Translations under genes and position numbers: made by a program | The notes under the pieces: model-generated | Seen by the model: the letters and a program-made list of their open reading frames with translations, nothing else | What the model was told of the DNA's origin: nothing | The model's database searches: none | Source of the DNA: Coprinus comatus | Lineage: Eukaryota > Basidiomycota > Agaricomycetes > Agaricales > Agaricaceae | Assembly (NCBI GenBank): GCA_034638255.1 | Contig: JAWPGT010000069.1 | Coordinates: forward strand, 53,878-117,877 | DNA: 64,000 bases | Direction: 5' to 3' | Part shown: piece after piece, positions 31,457 to 43,377 of the stretch | Layout: every line of letters begins with the position of its first letter | How positions within the stretch are numbered: the first letter of the stretch is position 1

Positions 31457-32710
31457 TCACTGAGAACAAGTCGCAGTCGGACATGGGGAAGTATCTCTTG
31501 GAGTAGTGGAACGCTGATTCTCCTTCTTTGCAGTCTCCGGCTGCTCACCCTCCGGCATCGCCAAGCAAACTGCTTGAACTGCCCTCACCGATTCCATAAC
31601 CTCTGGATGTCCACTACTAACCGAAAGTGCCATCAACAACACTTTCCAAGCGATATCCAAAACCTCCCAAACATCGTCATTAAAAACACCCAATGCGCAC
31701 GTATTTTTCCAAACCCCATGAACAATAGTCAAATGTTCCAAAAGCACTGGAACACGAAATCTAGATCCAAGACATTTCGCGACGACTTCATGATTTTGAT
31801 TTTGATTCTCAGTCGAGTCCAGAATGGTAGGATAGAAAGGAGCAGGAAGTAACTTTTGAAGAAGTAAATCCTTTCGTTTGAAGTAGAAGAATTCAAGAAG
31901 GATAGGGAAAGTTTGAGGAGAGTGGAGGAAGAGAGGAATTACAGGAATGGTAACTTCTTTGCTCGCCGTAGTGTCGAGCCCGTTTTTAATGGGGGAAGCT
32001 GGCAAAGGAGGAAGTTTCGCACATTCGACGCCAACAATGAGACTGTGAGTAGGGAAAAGAGTAACTTTGGTCCTGACTTCAGATGGACTTTTGGGAGCAT
32101 GAATGGCCAGCATGTGGGTTGGTAGGATTGACGTCATGTCATTGACAATGATAGTGACCTCTCGAGGTAAAGTACCACGTGAAAGGATATCCTTGTCTTT
32201 GACGGTGTAGTTGCGCAAGCTTTTATACGAGCTAGGTGATTAATATATTTGAGTAAATATAATGTCCTGTTGAGCGTGTTCTGCATACCTTGGACCCGTG
32301 TTAGTGTCACGGATAACCTCCCGTATATACTCGACATCGGCCACAGCAAGCTCGGGATCGATGGCTTCGATAGCGGCTTTGGAGACCTCGACAAAGTCAG
32401 GCCTAGCCAGTAGGACCGGAAGAGTAACAGGGACGGTGGCATGTTGAGGTGGAGAGGCGTCCTTCATTTCAACATCGGCGACTGGCGGTGCAGCAGGTCG
32501 GCGAGGAACAGAGATTCTAACCATTGCAGGTGCTTTGGCAACCTTCTTCCGCTTAGCCTGCTCGACCGAATATTTTGATGTTTTAACATTTGTTAACGCA
32601 CGGCGGCGAACGGCAGCCTTGTGGAAGCTGGTGCGGAAGTCATTCTTGGCCGGAACAGCATTCTCGTTGTTGACACGCTTTGCTCTGTTTGTGTTGGGCT
32701 GGAGGACCAT
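31457..32710 (-). CDS. Clp1-like protein, copy 1
   Basis: Two exons (32710-32289 and 32231-31457) join in frame to 398 residues. The N-terminal part is basic and low in complexity. The conserved part starts at VTLPVLLARPDFVEVSKAAIEAIDPEL. It continues with YIREVIRDTNTGP, LPREVTIIVND, THMLAIHAP, TLFPTHSLIVGVECAKLPPLP and IPVIPLFLHSPQTFPILLEFFYFKRKDLLLQKLLP. It ends with VLLEHLTIVHGVWKNTCALGVFNDDVWEVLDIAWKVL. From memory this matches the basidiomycete Clp1 (clampless) family, which includes the Coprinopsis protein needed for clamp-cell formation; many genomes have several copies. The tail is Ser/Thr-rich. A paralogue lies at 43378-44609. I see no signal peptide. The frame is intact, so it may be functional. 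Confidence 0.72.
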
Positions 32711-33757
32711 CTTGAGAGGCGGAGAGGGGTGTTGGGAGCGAAAGGGCGGCTGTTGAAAGAAGCAGCCGGCATCGAGGGTGTTATTTAAGGTCAATAATTA
32801 AACATGGGCGAACGCCAATCCATCAAAATTGCAAAACCAATCCAACTTACTTACCATTGAAGGTAACTGTTGGCATCACATTATGGACCCACAACACTAC
32901 CTATGGCAATTTTGTATGCGGCATCGTCCGAACCAATCCAATTAAAAAACCACCAGTCCAAGCAATGTTGGGGCTAGTCAAACAATGAACCTAATGCCAA
33001 GTTATCATGACCATCCGAATGGGGTATAGTCCAAGTAGAAGAGAACAAATCCATGTGCCTTTTCTCTCAGCAAGGGAGAAATACAAGAACGAGACCCTGT
33101 CATCCTGTCATATAGAATGGAGCGATGTACCTTGGTCAACGTATGAAAACTTGGACACATTAAAAGGAATGAATAGGAGAGGACTCTTTTCACTTGTGAC
33201 CATCATCAGGGTGTTACGTGGGCCATGTGTGGTTCGTGTGATTGAATTGAAGATTCTTGATAAACGTACACGAGGAGTCGGAGACAGGCCTGCACAGAGT
33301 TACCAGGTTCGATCGTTGGTTGTTTATAGGTCAACACAAGGGTTCAAGTTCTCTCGTTATAAAGTTAAATGTCGGATGTTGAACCGATAGCAGTGAGTAA
33401 AATTTGAAGTCGAAACCGTCCATGTTCCCAAACGCTTTCATTGACACAGTACTGATAAGCGCTTCAGTGGCAACAGAAGCAGGATTGAGACTTGAAAGCT
33501 CGACATTTAGGAGATTGTTAGTAGGATTAATGGTTGTATAAGGTACATACGCCTGTCTATCAAGTCACCATTGCAACTGGTCGTCCTCGTTAAAAGGTGG
33601 ATTAACTGCTGTCCCGAAATCCAGTTCATGCTCTGAAAAATGGGTAAGTTTTTCGGCTTTGAACGAGGTTTTATATGCAGAGACGAAACAGAGCCTACGT
33701 AGATTAAAGAGCATAATAACACCAACAAATGTACTTTCCAATTTAAGCTTCGGATGT
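32711..33757. other. intergenic between Clp1-like gene and F-box copy C
   Basis: A 127-codon open frame at 33007-33390 (plus) has no recognisable motif and is probably chance. The rest shows nothing clear. The stretch must include the promoter of the Clp1-like gene. Confidence 0.4.
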
Positions 33758-35892
33758 TCAGCGAAAAATATGAATATTCCAATACCATATCCCGGGTAGT
33801 ATCGACTCAGCTCGTATCCACCCATGCGATGAACTGCTTTGTGAGGTCTCAAGTCTAAATATTTCATTCCAGGAATGAGATTCTGCCGAATCAGACCCAG
33901 TTTTCTGATGGAATTGGAGTCCATGGAGGATCTACAAGAAGTTAGACTAAGGTTTTGTTCAATGGTTCGAAATGTAATGAAAACAATTTACTGCTTCGGA
34001 CAAAATGTAAGCACAATTACATTGAGTACACATTATTTTGATGTTTGAGGACTTCATCTCATTGGTCGTCATAATGTTCGGGTCTTGACCACCGACAAGG
34101 ATGAGATGTTTTGTTAGTTCGTGTATGTTATAATGGAAGGAAAGTTCGGAGTCCGTGAAAGTGTATGGCCTGTTATCGAACTGTCCTCGGTTTTTTAATA
34201 TTTCGTTTGTATCGTCTAACTCGTGAGGGGTTTTGAGTTGAGATATTATCGAGGAATAGTTGAAAGACTGCCATCGGATTTGAAACCAGGTGGAAGCGAG
34301 TTGTAGTATTTGATTGGGGTCATTCATCACCTCAGCTTGTTTTTTCATATCGTCTGGGAGTAGATTGAACAGGACTTGGTTACGTTTTTGGAGGCATTCT
34401 GTATGTAGTTCCATGAGTCGTGAAACTGTTTCCTCATCAAGTAGAAATGTTGCTTCTTCGTCGCAGTTGAGAATCGAAGACAGGAATGGCTCATGGACTA
34501 CAAAGTCAAAAGCGACAGCTTTAAAGAATATATCCGGGCTTTCGGATTGGTGTTTGCAATACCAGTTACCAAAGACCAAGCTAAATTGGCAGCCATTACG
34601 ACGAATCCGTTCTCGTTGCCAGTTCAATTTTCCCTCTTCTAAGATAGATATTATTTTTGGACAAATCTTAAGCTTAATCCACTCTAGGCATCAACTTACT
34701 ATCAGCTGCTGATGATCTTTGTTCTGTCATCCTATTCCAGGTTTTCAGTAATTAATATATTATAAAAACGTGAAATTTCGTACCTATTTTATCAAGCCTT
34801 TCGAGAATACTGCAATGCGCAAAAGATTATGAGCAATCAAATAATACAACGAGTACTTGACATACGCTAGGCGCCTATCTTCTCGTCTTTGACTTAGCTC
34901 TTCATCTCGATTGTAGGCTACATCATCTCTCCATCGCTCGTAATGTGCTTTGCCCTGCACAAGGACCATTTATTAATAGACATTACACATTAAAAGTAGA
35001 TTCTTACCTGTTGTTTCCTTTGGAACTCTTCCCTCAAAGGTGCTCGATATTGTGGATTATTCGTCAACCTGTGTTGTTGTATGGCAGCTGTGAGATAATA
35101 AGTGCCATCTCCTGGGGTGAAATAGTGAGTAAGAGCATAACATGTTAAATGTAGAAAGTATATATGAGACTTACTAGTTTGGATGGAGTCTATCAGAGTA
35201 TAAAAATCACTAACGGATTATAGAGTTTGAGAGGATATGAAGTTGAGATGACCATTACTCCCTTAAATATGCTGATCCGGGTTTCCAACTAACTGATCTG
35301 TTCTCAGACACTTCTTACATGCCTTAAATCTCAATCCCCACGAGCAATGGTAAGAGCTACTGACTACCGCTAGCTGACAGACCTACTCTTTCCATAAGGA
35401 AGTTGAATTATACGAAGCCACAAAGTGAAACTCACCATACAGCGATTGACGAACAAGGATCGAGTGTACTGGACATAGTTAAGATCAGAGGAACAAGGAG
35501 GTGGCTGGATTTCTAACGCTTTGTAGGCCCTAGAAATAATTGCACGAACACTCTTGCATGACCAAGACAGATATAGAAGGTCGACAGGTTCAAGCTCTCC
35601 AAATATTTCATACAGGATATCAAGGGGCATGTCGTTCATGTATTGTAAGAAACCTCTATGGCCTCTAACATTGTGGAAGGGGGAGGGTTCTTGCTTCTTC
35701 TCAACAGTAACTGGTGCTTCAAGTGCTGTAGTTGAGTCAACTTTATGCCTAGTCTTGCGTTTTTTTACGCGTCTTTCTTCTCTCTTCAACATCCAGCACG
35801 TCATTCTCAAATTCTTCATCTTCGTCTTGAATAGGTTCTTGTACTTGAGTCTTCTGTTTGAGTCGAGAAGATTTTCGAGTTACTTGTTGCAC
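33758..35892 (-). pseudogene. F-box protein gene, copy C
   Basis: It is homologous to copy A along its length, including the promoter. The F-box exon reads MPLDILYEIFGELEPVDLLYLSWSCKSVRAII. Following exons give YKALEIQPPPC..NYVQYTRSLFVNRCM, SWGLRFKACKKCL, and the long C-terminal exon 34627-33965 (FDFVVHEPFLSSILNCDEEATF, CTQCNC). The last exon ends at 33758 (ETSQSSSSHGW). Two lesions are visible. The start codon aligned with copy A is GTG (35892-35890). A run of seven A on the coding strand (35766-35760) has one base more than copy A, shifting the frame before the F-box. In contrast, the C-terminal exon has the frame that copy A lost. A downstream ATG at about 35819 could still start a shorter protein. 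Confidence 0.65.
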
Positions 35893-36250
35893 TATTTAGA
35901 ACGTAAGGGTTGGATATTCGTGTAATAAGTACGATTAATGTGGTTGAAATGTTGACTATTGACAGTACAGGATTAAATTCGTTTCGGAATTTGAAAGCAG
36001 TTTCTCACGGGTTATAGACGCCAGAAACTTTCTCACCAAGTTTTCCCCCATCAGCTTATACTGCGGTGGAGAATCCTCTAGATTGTAAAAGAACAATCAG
36101 ATGAATGTCAAAGACCGCATCGTATAGTTGTTAAATGCTCAGTACAGGCTGGGTCATTTACATCCCCTTTCCCTTTCGAGCAGAAATCACAGCAATTTGC
36201 CATGGGGTCCTACTTATACAGGTATCCCGACTTGATCTATGCAGATAACA
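35893..36250 (-). promoter_or_regulatory. duplicated 5' region of F-box copy C
   Basis: It is the reverse-complement counterpart of 655-1088 upstream of copy A. It includes 'atttctgctcgaaag' and the flanking 'atggcaaattgctgt'. It supports duplication of gene plus promoter. Confidence 0.5.
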
Positions 36251-36399
36251 AACACTTAAAAGGCTGTTGTAGCATCAAAAGGTGAACGTGATGAATACGT
36301 TGAACATTGGGGTATATTATATCGTTGCAACCTACAGCAAAGAAAATCAATATCAGGAATTTAATCAACTTGATTATTCTCTATTCTACTAATCCATAG

Positions 36400-37210
36400 C
36401 ATATACTTTAGTATAACTACACCGTTCACTATATGAATTGAAAGTTATACTAACCTTTTCTCCTGAAAAGCCATTGCACATACAACTAGACTACCAATAG
36501 ACCGGTAATATACCTGTACACTACACCACAGAATAGAGGCCCCTTTGTATTCATACTGGATTCCAACAACCGTATTTGAAAAAATACGGCAGTCTGCACG
36601 TTTAGAAGACTTCCTTCTATAATCTAGAAGCAAACTCAAAGTAGAGATGACATGGACAGGTGATCAATCAGGATGTATGCCCAGGTTGGAATAGCATAAA
36701 ATCACATCCAAAAAAGTAGATTTTGAGATGCCACCTATAATAAAAAATATTTACATGGGTCGTCGTTGCAAGTTTAAGATAAATCACGAACGTACGAAGG
36801 AATTTTGAGATGCTCAAGACAGTATCGACCGTGATCACGATAATGGGGTGCCATATCGCATATATTGCTGGAGGGAAGTGGTAGTCCTGCGGCGATCAAG
36901 AACTAAGATATTTCCAATGCATATATATTGATAGAAGGGAATTAATGGAATGTTCCGAGATGTAGAAGACCCAGTCAACAGCAATGAGAAGCGATCAGCG
37001 ATTTGTGAGTCCCAGAGATAGTCAAATAATATCAGAGAGGTATGGGTTAAAGCTGTAGCCAGGGATGTTCTAGAAGACGACTGGTGCAGAAGCTAGGCGA
37101 AGAGGAAGGAAGAATTGAAAAACAGAGAACAGCGCATTTATACAGTCAAAAAAGATCAACGGCCATTGCCGAATCGACGCGACATCTGCCATTTGTGATT
37201 TAAATTCGAA
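36400..37210 (-). promoter_or_regulatory. leader cassette P1 (duplicated with 53.9-54.6 kb)
   Basis: The block matches 53930-54560 in the same orientation, with shared runs such as 'ttcactatatgaattgaaagt' and 'caactagactaccaata'. Read on the minus strand it has a TATA-like 'tgtataaatgcgc' at about 37136-37148 and then a pyrimidine-rich leader (ttcttccttcctctt). A conserved ATTAATTCCCTTCT box follows (complement at 36933-36946) ahead of CAATATATATGC. No protein frame follows, so the transcript, if any, may be non-coding or its gene was lost. It lies just upstream of F-box copy C on the same strand. Confidence 0.5.
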
Positions 37211-37469
37211 TTTTGGCTTTAAAACAAAACTGAAGCACATTAAGCGATGTTTCAGATTTCACCTTAACTTACATTTATATATACTAATGGCCCATTTCTC
37301 TCTAAGTAGTTCTGAGTGCTCTAAGTACTGAACGAGTAAGATCACGTAACCTTCATTATCAGTGTTGATTAGTGATTGATTATCGATGAATGCCATATAT
37401 GATGCTAGATAAGAAGCTTGACCCTGGCAATGCGATATATTCCCCCCCTCAGTTGATAGCCAATAGCTC

Positions 37470-39020
37470 ATGGAAACCCTCGAGACCTGCTTTCGTTGTA
37501 AATCTCCACATCCATCATTTATTAACCCCAACTATTTGTCTTTCTCATCTGAGGCTGATGAGATTGCGTACCTCAATCAGGAGCTGGTGTTAATTGATGA
37601 ACGGATGCGTGAGTTTCAACAACAGGGACGGATGCTCGAGCTGCAATGCAGGAAGGCTCATATTTCCTGTAGGTTGAACGAAGTGCAGTCTACGACGAGA
37701 CTGCTTCCCCCTGAAATCCTCTCTGAAATATTCAAACATGCCTGCCATCAGGAAGTTTACGACAAATTACCCCCCCTCTTTCATATCCTATCTGTATCCA
37801 GTCTTTGGTCTAGGACCGCACGTTCCACTCCAAAGCTGTGGTCAACGTTGGATTTAGTATTTTGGCCGGGGGAAGAGGAGAAGAAAAGGAATCTACTGCA
37901 ACTATATCTATCTAATGTTGGAGCATTATCATTATCCCTACAAGTGAGAAGAGAGGGGAAGTTGGAGGGACCAGTGCTACAGGCTCCTTCCGCAATGGAT
38001 AATGCAGAGAAGATACGAAAGCTGGTGGTCCAGAACCCCATCTATTCCGACATGCTCATCATCACAAAACATTTCACCGGACTCACCGAGCTCGTATTGA
38101 AGAACCCAGATATGTCCGACGGACCATACAGGGTATGCGTCAACTTGAAGAATCAATCTCGCCTCCGAGAACTCAGTTTGTATTGTCGAAAAAATGAAAT
38201 GTTTTTTATTTCATCAATCATAAACCTCACAACCCTCAAAGTTTACGAACACCTGGATGCTCAAGTATTCATTCAACTCCTTGTTCAATGCCAACACTCA
38301 CTCATCGAACTGGATGCGTCAATCGCTAACGAGCGCCTTTATCTCCCTCTAGAGTCGCGGCCTCAGGTTCCAGTAACACTTCATCGTCTCAGAGTACTCA
38401 GCGCTTTATGGATGACCCCGATGTTCATATTCCTCGCTTGGTTAAGGCTCCCCGCTCTGGAGAGCCTCCGACTGAAAACCACAAACTTTCCACAGAGTGT
38501 TTTAAAAAGCACGGATAGAAATTTATCCAAACTGAGGGATGGTCTACCAGATGCTCCTATAACACTCACAATTGAAGGCCTTGTTGAGGGTTATCTCACA
38601 AAGTTCATAGACATCCTTAACCAGATGAAACAGGTCCATGAAATCCACCTCATTATTCCGAATTACAAGTGCTATAAGCTGTTGACCAACTACGTAAACG
38701 GACTCCTCACGCATCTATCTACGCACACACGTAACTCGAACGAAAACACTACACTTCTTCCCCACCTTCGTCGGTTGATGATTCAAGATGACGATCCTGA
38801 TAAATGGTTCAACTCTTTACTTCAAATGATGGAGGCGAGACAGCTAGGCTTAACGGAGCATTTCTATTTGGAGTTGGAGTTGCGAAGATTGTCCAAATGT
38901 CAAAAGGAACAACTTGACATCGTGGTATCATTGTTGAGAGAGCAAGGTTGTTTGTTATCAATTGATGTTCATGTCAATAGTTCACTCTTATCTTCACTTT
39001 CAGAATTGGAAGGACTCTGA
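37470..39020 (+). CDS. F-box-like protein, intact, 516 residues
   Basis: It is a single-exon frame with a layout common in mushroom F-box proteins. A short cysteine pair lies at the N-terminus (METLETCFRCKSPH), then a heptad-like helix (EADEIAYLNQELVLIDERMREF). The F-box-like segment is LLPPEILSEIFKHACHQ, around residue 80, followed by the HILSVSSLWSRTARSTPKLWSTL block. A long C-terminal region with leucine-rich spacing follows (LTELVLKNPD, LRELSLYCRK, LTTLKVYEHL), likely a degenerate LRR fold for substrate binding. By family it would be an SCF adaptor. It is not closely related to copies A-E. No lesion is visible. Confidence 0.82.
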   Translation: METLETCFRCKSPHPSFINPNYLSFSSEADEIAYLNQELVLIDERMREFQQQGRMLELQCRKAHISCRLNEVQSTTRLLPPEILSEIFKHACHQEVYDKLPPLFHILSVSSLWSRTARSTPKLWSTLDLVFWPGEEEKKRNLLQLYLSNVGALSLSLQVRREGKLEGPVLQAPSAMDNAEKIRKLVVQNPIYSDMLIITKHFTGLTELVLKNPDMSDGPYRVCVNLKNQSRLRELSLYCRKNEMFFISSIINLTTLKVYEHLDAQVFIQLLVQCQHSLIELDASIANERLYLPLESRPQVPVTLHRLRVLSALWMTPMFIFLAWLRLPALESLRLKTTNFPQSVLKSTDRNLSKLRDGLPDAPITLTIEGLVEGYLTKFIDILNQMKQVHEIHLIIPNYKCYKLLTNYVNGLLTHLSTHTRNSNENTTLLPHLRRLMIQDDDPDKWFNSLLQMMEARQLGLTEHFYLELELRRLSKCQKEQLDIVVSLLREQGCLLSIDVHVNSSLLSSLSELEGL

Positions 39021-41054
39021 AAATGTTTATGATGATATTGTATGATGATTTTGTTACAGATGAGTTTGGAAATATATTGGAATGTTTTTTTATCATTTTT
39101 GATGTCCTGATTTCAGAGTTGTTTCTGAAGAGTCATTACAACTCAGGGTACATAAGGGCTGTATATCGTGGCAGTGATATGCAGTTATTAACCAGAGTCA
39201 ATAACCGTTAACCGCCGCGTGAGCGTGCGAATGTGGCTTTGTTTGGGGGCATTCCCAGATTAGATTAGGATACAGCGATAGACCTCAACTTGATTCGAGA
39301 CTCGAGACACTTCTTCCTGATTCTGGTAAACATATATTATTGTTCGACAGTAGCTACAGCCTACATGCATGAGCTGATCATTGAGGATTTTCTGCAAGCT
39401 GCAAGTCTAAGTTCTGGATGATGAGATGCATCACCTATCATATTTATTATTAATTGAAGTCAACTCAGGAAATTTTGCTCCATTAACATTTCTGAATTTG
39501 GTAGTTAGAACCCTTACATTCACTTTCCCCATACTACATCAATCGTTACTGGTATTTAACTACAGTTATAACTAAGAACTGGTTATCGTAGCTAGTCACA
39601 ACTAGTCATTACCGTCCCAAAACTGTACCGTGATGATTTATAGCTACAATTGTGTTGCTATTTCCATCGAAAAGGATGATGAGGTTAAAACTGTAGCAAT
39701 TTATGCGGTCACTCGTTTAACACCTACAAATGCAGTGTATGACCACCGATAGGGATCCTTATCGTTATTTGATATTTTTAAACCCTAGGCTAAACCGTGG
39801 GTGAGGAAACACTGGTGGAGCGCAATATGACTCGGACTAAGAGGATTGAGTACTAAGTTAACGCCCCAGAGAGAACGTGAGAGACTGCCTTTAAATTCCG
39901 AAACGAATCCTGACACCAGATTCTTCAAGTTCGCTTTCGACATCCACAGTGAGCTTCTTTCTGTGATGTCCGTGGTGAATGCTAACACTGTTTAAGAAAC
40001 CATTCGACCTTGAACTTTAATGCCACGAAAATTCCGGACTGTGCTTACGTCCTCGTTCTCCTTCTGGCTCCTGTCTCCTTAATGATTATAAAAGGACTCG
40101 TGAATATCCCTATGTAGGCTGTACCAAAAAAATCTGGATTTGAGGAAAATTGTCCGGGCCGAAAATCCTGGGGTTTGTCCGGATTGGTACCCAGCCTCGG
40201 CCAAGCAGCGGTCGAATTTTGTCCGTCGGACAGTACCCAGCCTCAAAAAATCCTCCAAAATTCCCTAGAAATTGACAAAATAATTCTGGAGCATGAAATC
40301 AAGAATCGGGACAGCGTTTGTAGGGAAGATGTTGTTGAAATCTGGTGGTATTGCGATCACCCCATGAGGCCAGTAGCCAGCCTCAAATTTCCCTCTCGGC
40401 GCCGGTTCTTGGTTGCTACCCAGCGTCCAAGTTCAAGGGCCAAAATTAGGTAAGAGCCCTAACCTTATCACTTCTAAATCATCGAACAAGGTATTGAATT
40501 TATACAATGGCCTCACCGAAACACAGACTCTCGATTAGAGAGAATAGTCAGATGTCCCTTCACGATAAAAGAGTTGAAGGAATGGGAATATTTTTCCGGG
40601 ATCCTTGCTGTTGGTAGCTTGTCTTTCCCACTCAGCACGAAGCAAACTGTGATTAGAGAAAGTAAACGAAGCTGGACGTACCTGAGACCTAAGTGTCTCT
40701 TGGCCTCACCAAAACACAGGAGGACTCTCGGTAGGAGTGAATAGTCTGATCTAGTCAGATCCCTTATTTTCACGAAAAAGAGTTGGTGGGATAGGAAGAC
40801 CATGGCATGGACAACCAATAGTACAGTTGCAAGGTGCTACAGTGACAGGATAGGGCATGCTTAATAGCTCAGATAATTTTGTAGAGGTCACCGAAGCTCC
40901 ATCTTCTATAAAAGACATTTATGTTGTAGGGTAGAAAGTTAACAATCCATAATCGCTTCAGTGTATTCGCTGTATGAATATCCCCTTCTTATCAACCTCT
41001 ATAGCGGAGAAGAGATGTGAGAATATTGCTCCTTACAAGATGCTAGCGAATGCA
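39021..41054. repeat. intergenic with local repeats
   Basis: No gene is supported. From 39785 to about 39990 the sequence weakly resembles the 5' region of F-box copy A (gaggaaacactggtg.. agaacgtgaga). At 40187-40425 a GTACCCAGCCTC-type motif recurs three to four times. At 40508-40600 and 40701-40802 lies a diverged direct repeat of about 95 bp (tggcctcacc[ga]aaacacag .. gaatagtc[at]gat). These look like remnants of mobile DNA that I cannot classify. Confidence 0.45.
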
Positions 41055-42563
41055 TTACCGTTTTCGAATTGTGCGTTTCTGTTGCCATTTCGACTTTCCC
41101 TCTTCTAACATTGATAATATTTCTGGATAAATCTTAATCCACTCTAAATATCAGGTTACTAGCGCCATTCGGAACGATTAAAGTATTACAAACCTCCTTG
41201 GGTCAATTCGGATGATCCTTGGAATGTAGGTAAATCGTCAATTCCAAATTTGGTATGTTCGAGATGTCCCAAAACTTTCTCTTTCGACCAACCTGGTCAA
41301 AACGTTTAGTCCACGGCGTATTCGGTTCAAAAGAGCTGGAAAGTTCGTACCATTGTCACCCAACTTTTCGAAAATACTTTGTTGGAAAAGAAATATGATT
41401 ATTAGTGATAGAATGATACGGAGCATTTCACCTACGCTTGACGCCTGGCTTGTCGTTTTTTATTTAAATCCTGATCTCTAATAGAGGCTACTTGTTTTCT
41501 CCATTTTTTGTAATCTTCCTCTCCCTGAGTAAACGCATTTATTAATCACATTTTTTTACCTGATAGAACATGCTCACCTGTTGCTTCAAGTCAAACTCCA
41601 CCCGTAGTAATGATTGAACATTTGGATCTTTATAGTCAGGTAGTTCGGTAGACTTTAGATAGCGAGGGGCAAGATTCTCTAAAACGTGCGGGTGAGCAAG
41701 AGTAAACCAACATCACAACTTATTTAAAACTTACCTGCAATAATAATGCAGTGATTATACCTCCAAATATCAATAAAGTATGGACAATCGTCATGTACGA
41801 AACTAACAAATTATAAATGGCAGTCAAACGTACCAAGTGGTGGGATCTGACTCACTAATCTGTGTTCAAACACTTCTTGCATGCCTTAAACCTCAATCCC
41901 CATGAGCAATAGAGAGCACTGGTGGAAGCAACACCCTCGCAGACCTAGTCTCTCAATGAGAAAGTTGTGTTGAAGCTAGAATACGAAAATTACCATGCAA
42001 CGATTGGCATATAAGAACCGAGTATATTGCGCATAATTGAGATCAGAGGGACATGGAGGCGGCTGATTCTCCAATGCTTCGTAGGCCTAGGAGTAATGGT
42101 GAATTGCGTATGGTCAACATGAGCGTCAATTACATACCTTTGACCACAAAAATTTTGCATGTTTATCCATCACAATCGCATGAAGACATTTGCATGACCA
42201 AGACAAATAAAGAAGATCCACAGGTTCCAGTTCTCCAAAAATTTCATACACGATATCAAGAGGCATGTCATTCATGTACTGTAAGAAACCTCTACGGCCT
42301 CTAACGTTGCGGAAGGGGGATGGTCCCTGTTCCTTTCCAACAGCTGGCGCTTTACCTAATGATGTGTGTGCTACACCAGCTTCTTTCTTGTTCTTGCGTT
42401 TTCCACGAGTCGTCTTCGTGTTTCTTTTTTCTTTTTTTACTTCAAAGTCTGACGCGACATTCTCATGTTCTTCGGCTTTGTCGTTCACATCTTGCTGTTG
42501 AATACCTTCTGCTACTTGAGCTTTCTGCTTGAGACGAAATGATCGACGTATTGCTTGTTCCAT
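41055..42563 (-). CDS. F-box protein gene, copy D, C-terminally truncated
   Basis: Exon 1 (42563-42138) is intact from the ATG: MEQAIRRSFRLKQKAQVAEG, a charged linker, and the F-box MPLDIVYEIFGELEPVDLLYLSWSCKCLHAIV. Exon 2 is 42086-41994 (YEALENQPPPC..LYANRCM) and exon 3 is at about 41950-41865 (SWGLRFKACKKCLNTD). A further exon at about 41410-41180 gives SIFEKLGDNGTNF. The last part (ILEEGKSKWQQKRTIRKR) stops at 41055, exactly where copies A and C enter their long C-terminal exon. That 220-residue region is absent, so D may be a shortened but expressed F-box protein or a dead copy. The F-box, which would bind Skp1, is preserved. Confidence 0.62.
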
Positions 42564-43377
42564 TGTTAGAAACTGTTGAAATCCCGCGAAATGTGATTAA
42601 CCTTTGTTGGTCACATGTCACAATTGAGGAGAGCGAATTTCCCACGAGTGAAGGCGTTAACTACTTTCCCACCCATCAGGGTAAACTCACCAGCCCAATT
42701 GAATGAACTAGAGGCTGCCGAATACATTCGTCAGCAAATATGTTGAATCTCACAAGTTCCAATCCTTATCTAGAGTCTGGACTGTATTCCATTCAACAAT
42801 ATTGTGCAGTGTACTTACAATGCATGTCCATTACGTGGAATTTCAACCTGCAACAAGTACAAGGTACATTTCCCAACGTCAGGTCGGCGAGCGAATCATT
42901 GTAGTCTTGTACAATTACTAATCCCTTGTGTACCAACTGCCCTCAATAGCAAGCCGGATGTTTAAGAGGATGTCCTGAGGTGTTTCACGAATATATGTAG
43001 TGGTAGTAGGTCTTGTATTTCTCCTCAGTAACCGCCTGTACCTTGTATTTTATTTTGCTTTGTGTTAGAGAAGTATATGGTTTTCTCCTGCTTTGATCAA
43101 TCCCCGTTTTAATCAATACAACAATGTGTTGCTCTTTGCATAGCCTGATTTTCTTTAACGGGTTTATGCCAATGTGAGAAATCACCAAATGTAGGGTCCA
43201 TGTTCTGAAGTCAACAGTTAGCTTCTTTGGTACAGACTCTGATTCGGGCTCTGATGGATTGGTTCAACAATGCTTGATTATTCCAAAATTATCAGACATT
43301 GAAGAAACTTTAAATACTGCCTTGACTCGTGCTGGTTTTTTTTCAACTCCCCTTTCCTTCCAACAATCGTTTCTAAA
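42564..43377. other. divergent promoter region, F-box D and Clp1-like copy 2
   Basis: An 814-bp region lies between divergent start codons. No gene was found. Close to the Clp1-like start there is 'ttaaatactgcc' (about 43310) and a T-rich run. Confidence 0.4.

Noticed and set aside
33007..33390. 127-codon plus-strand ORF
   Set aside because: No homology to anything in the window, no splice context and no recognisable domain.
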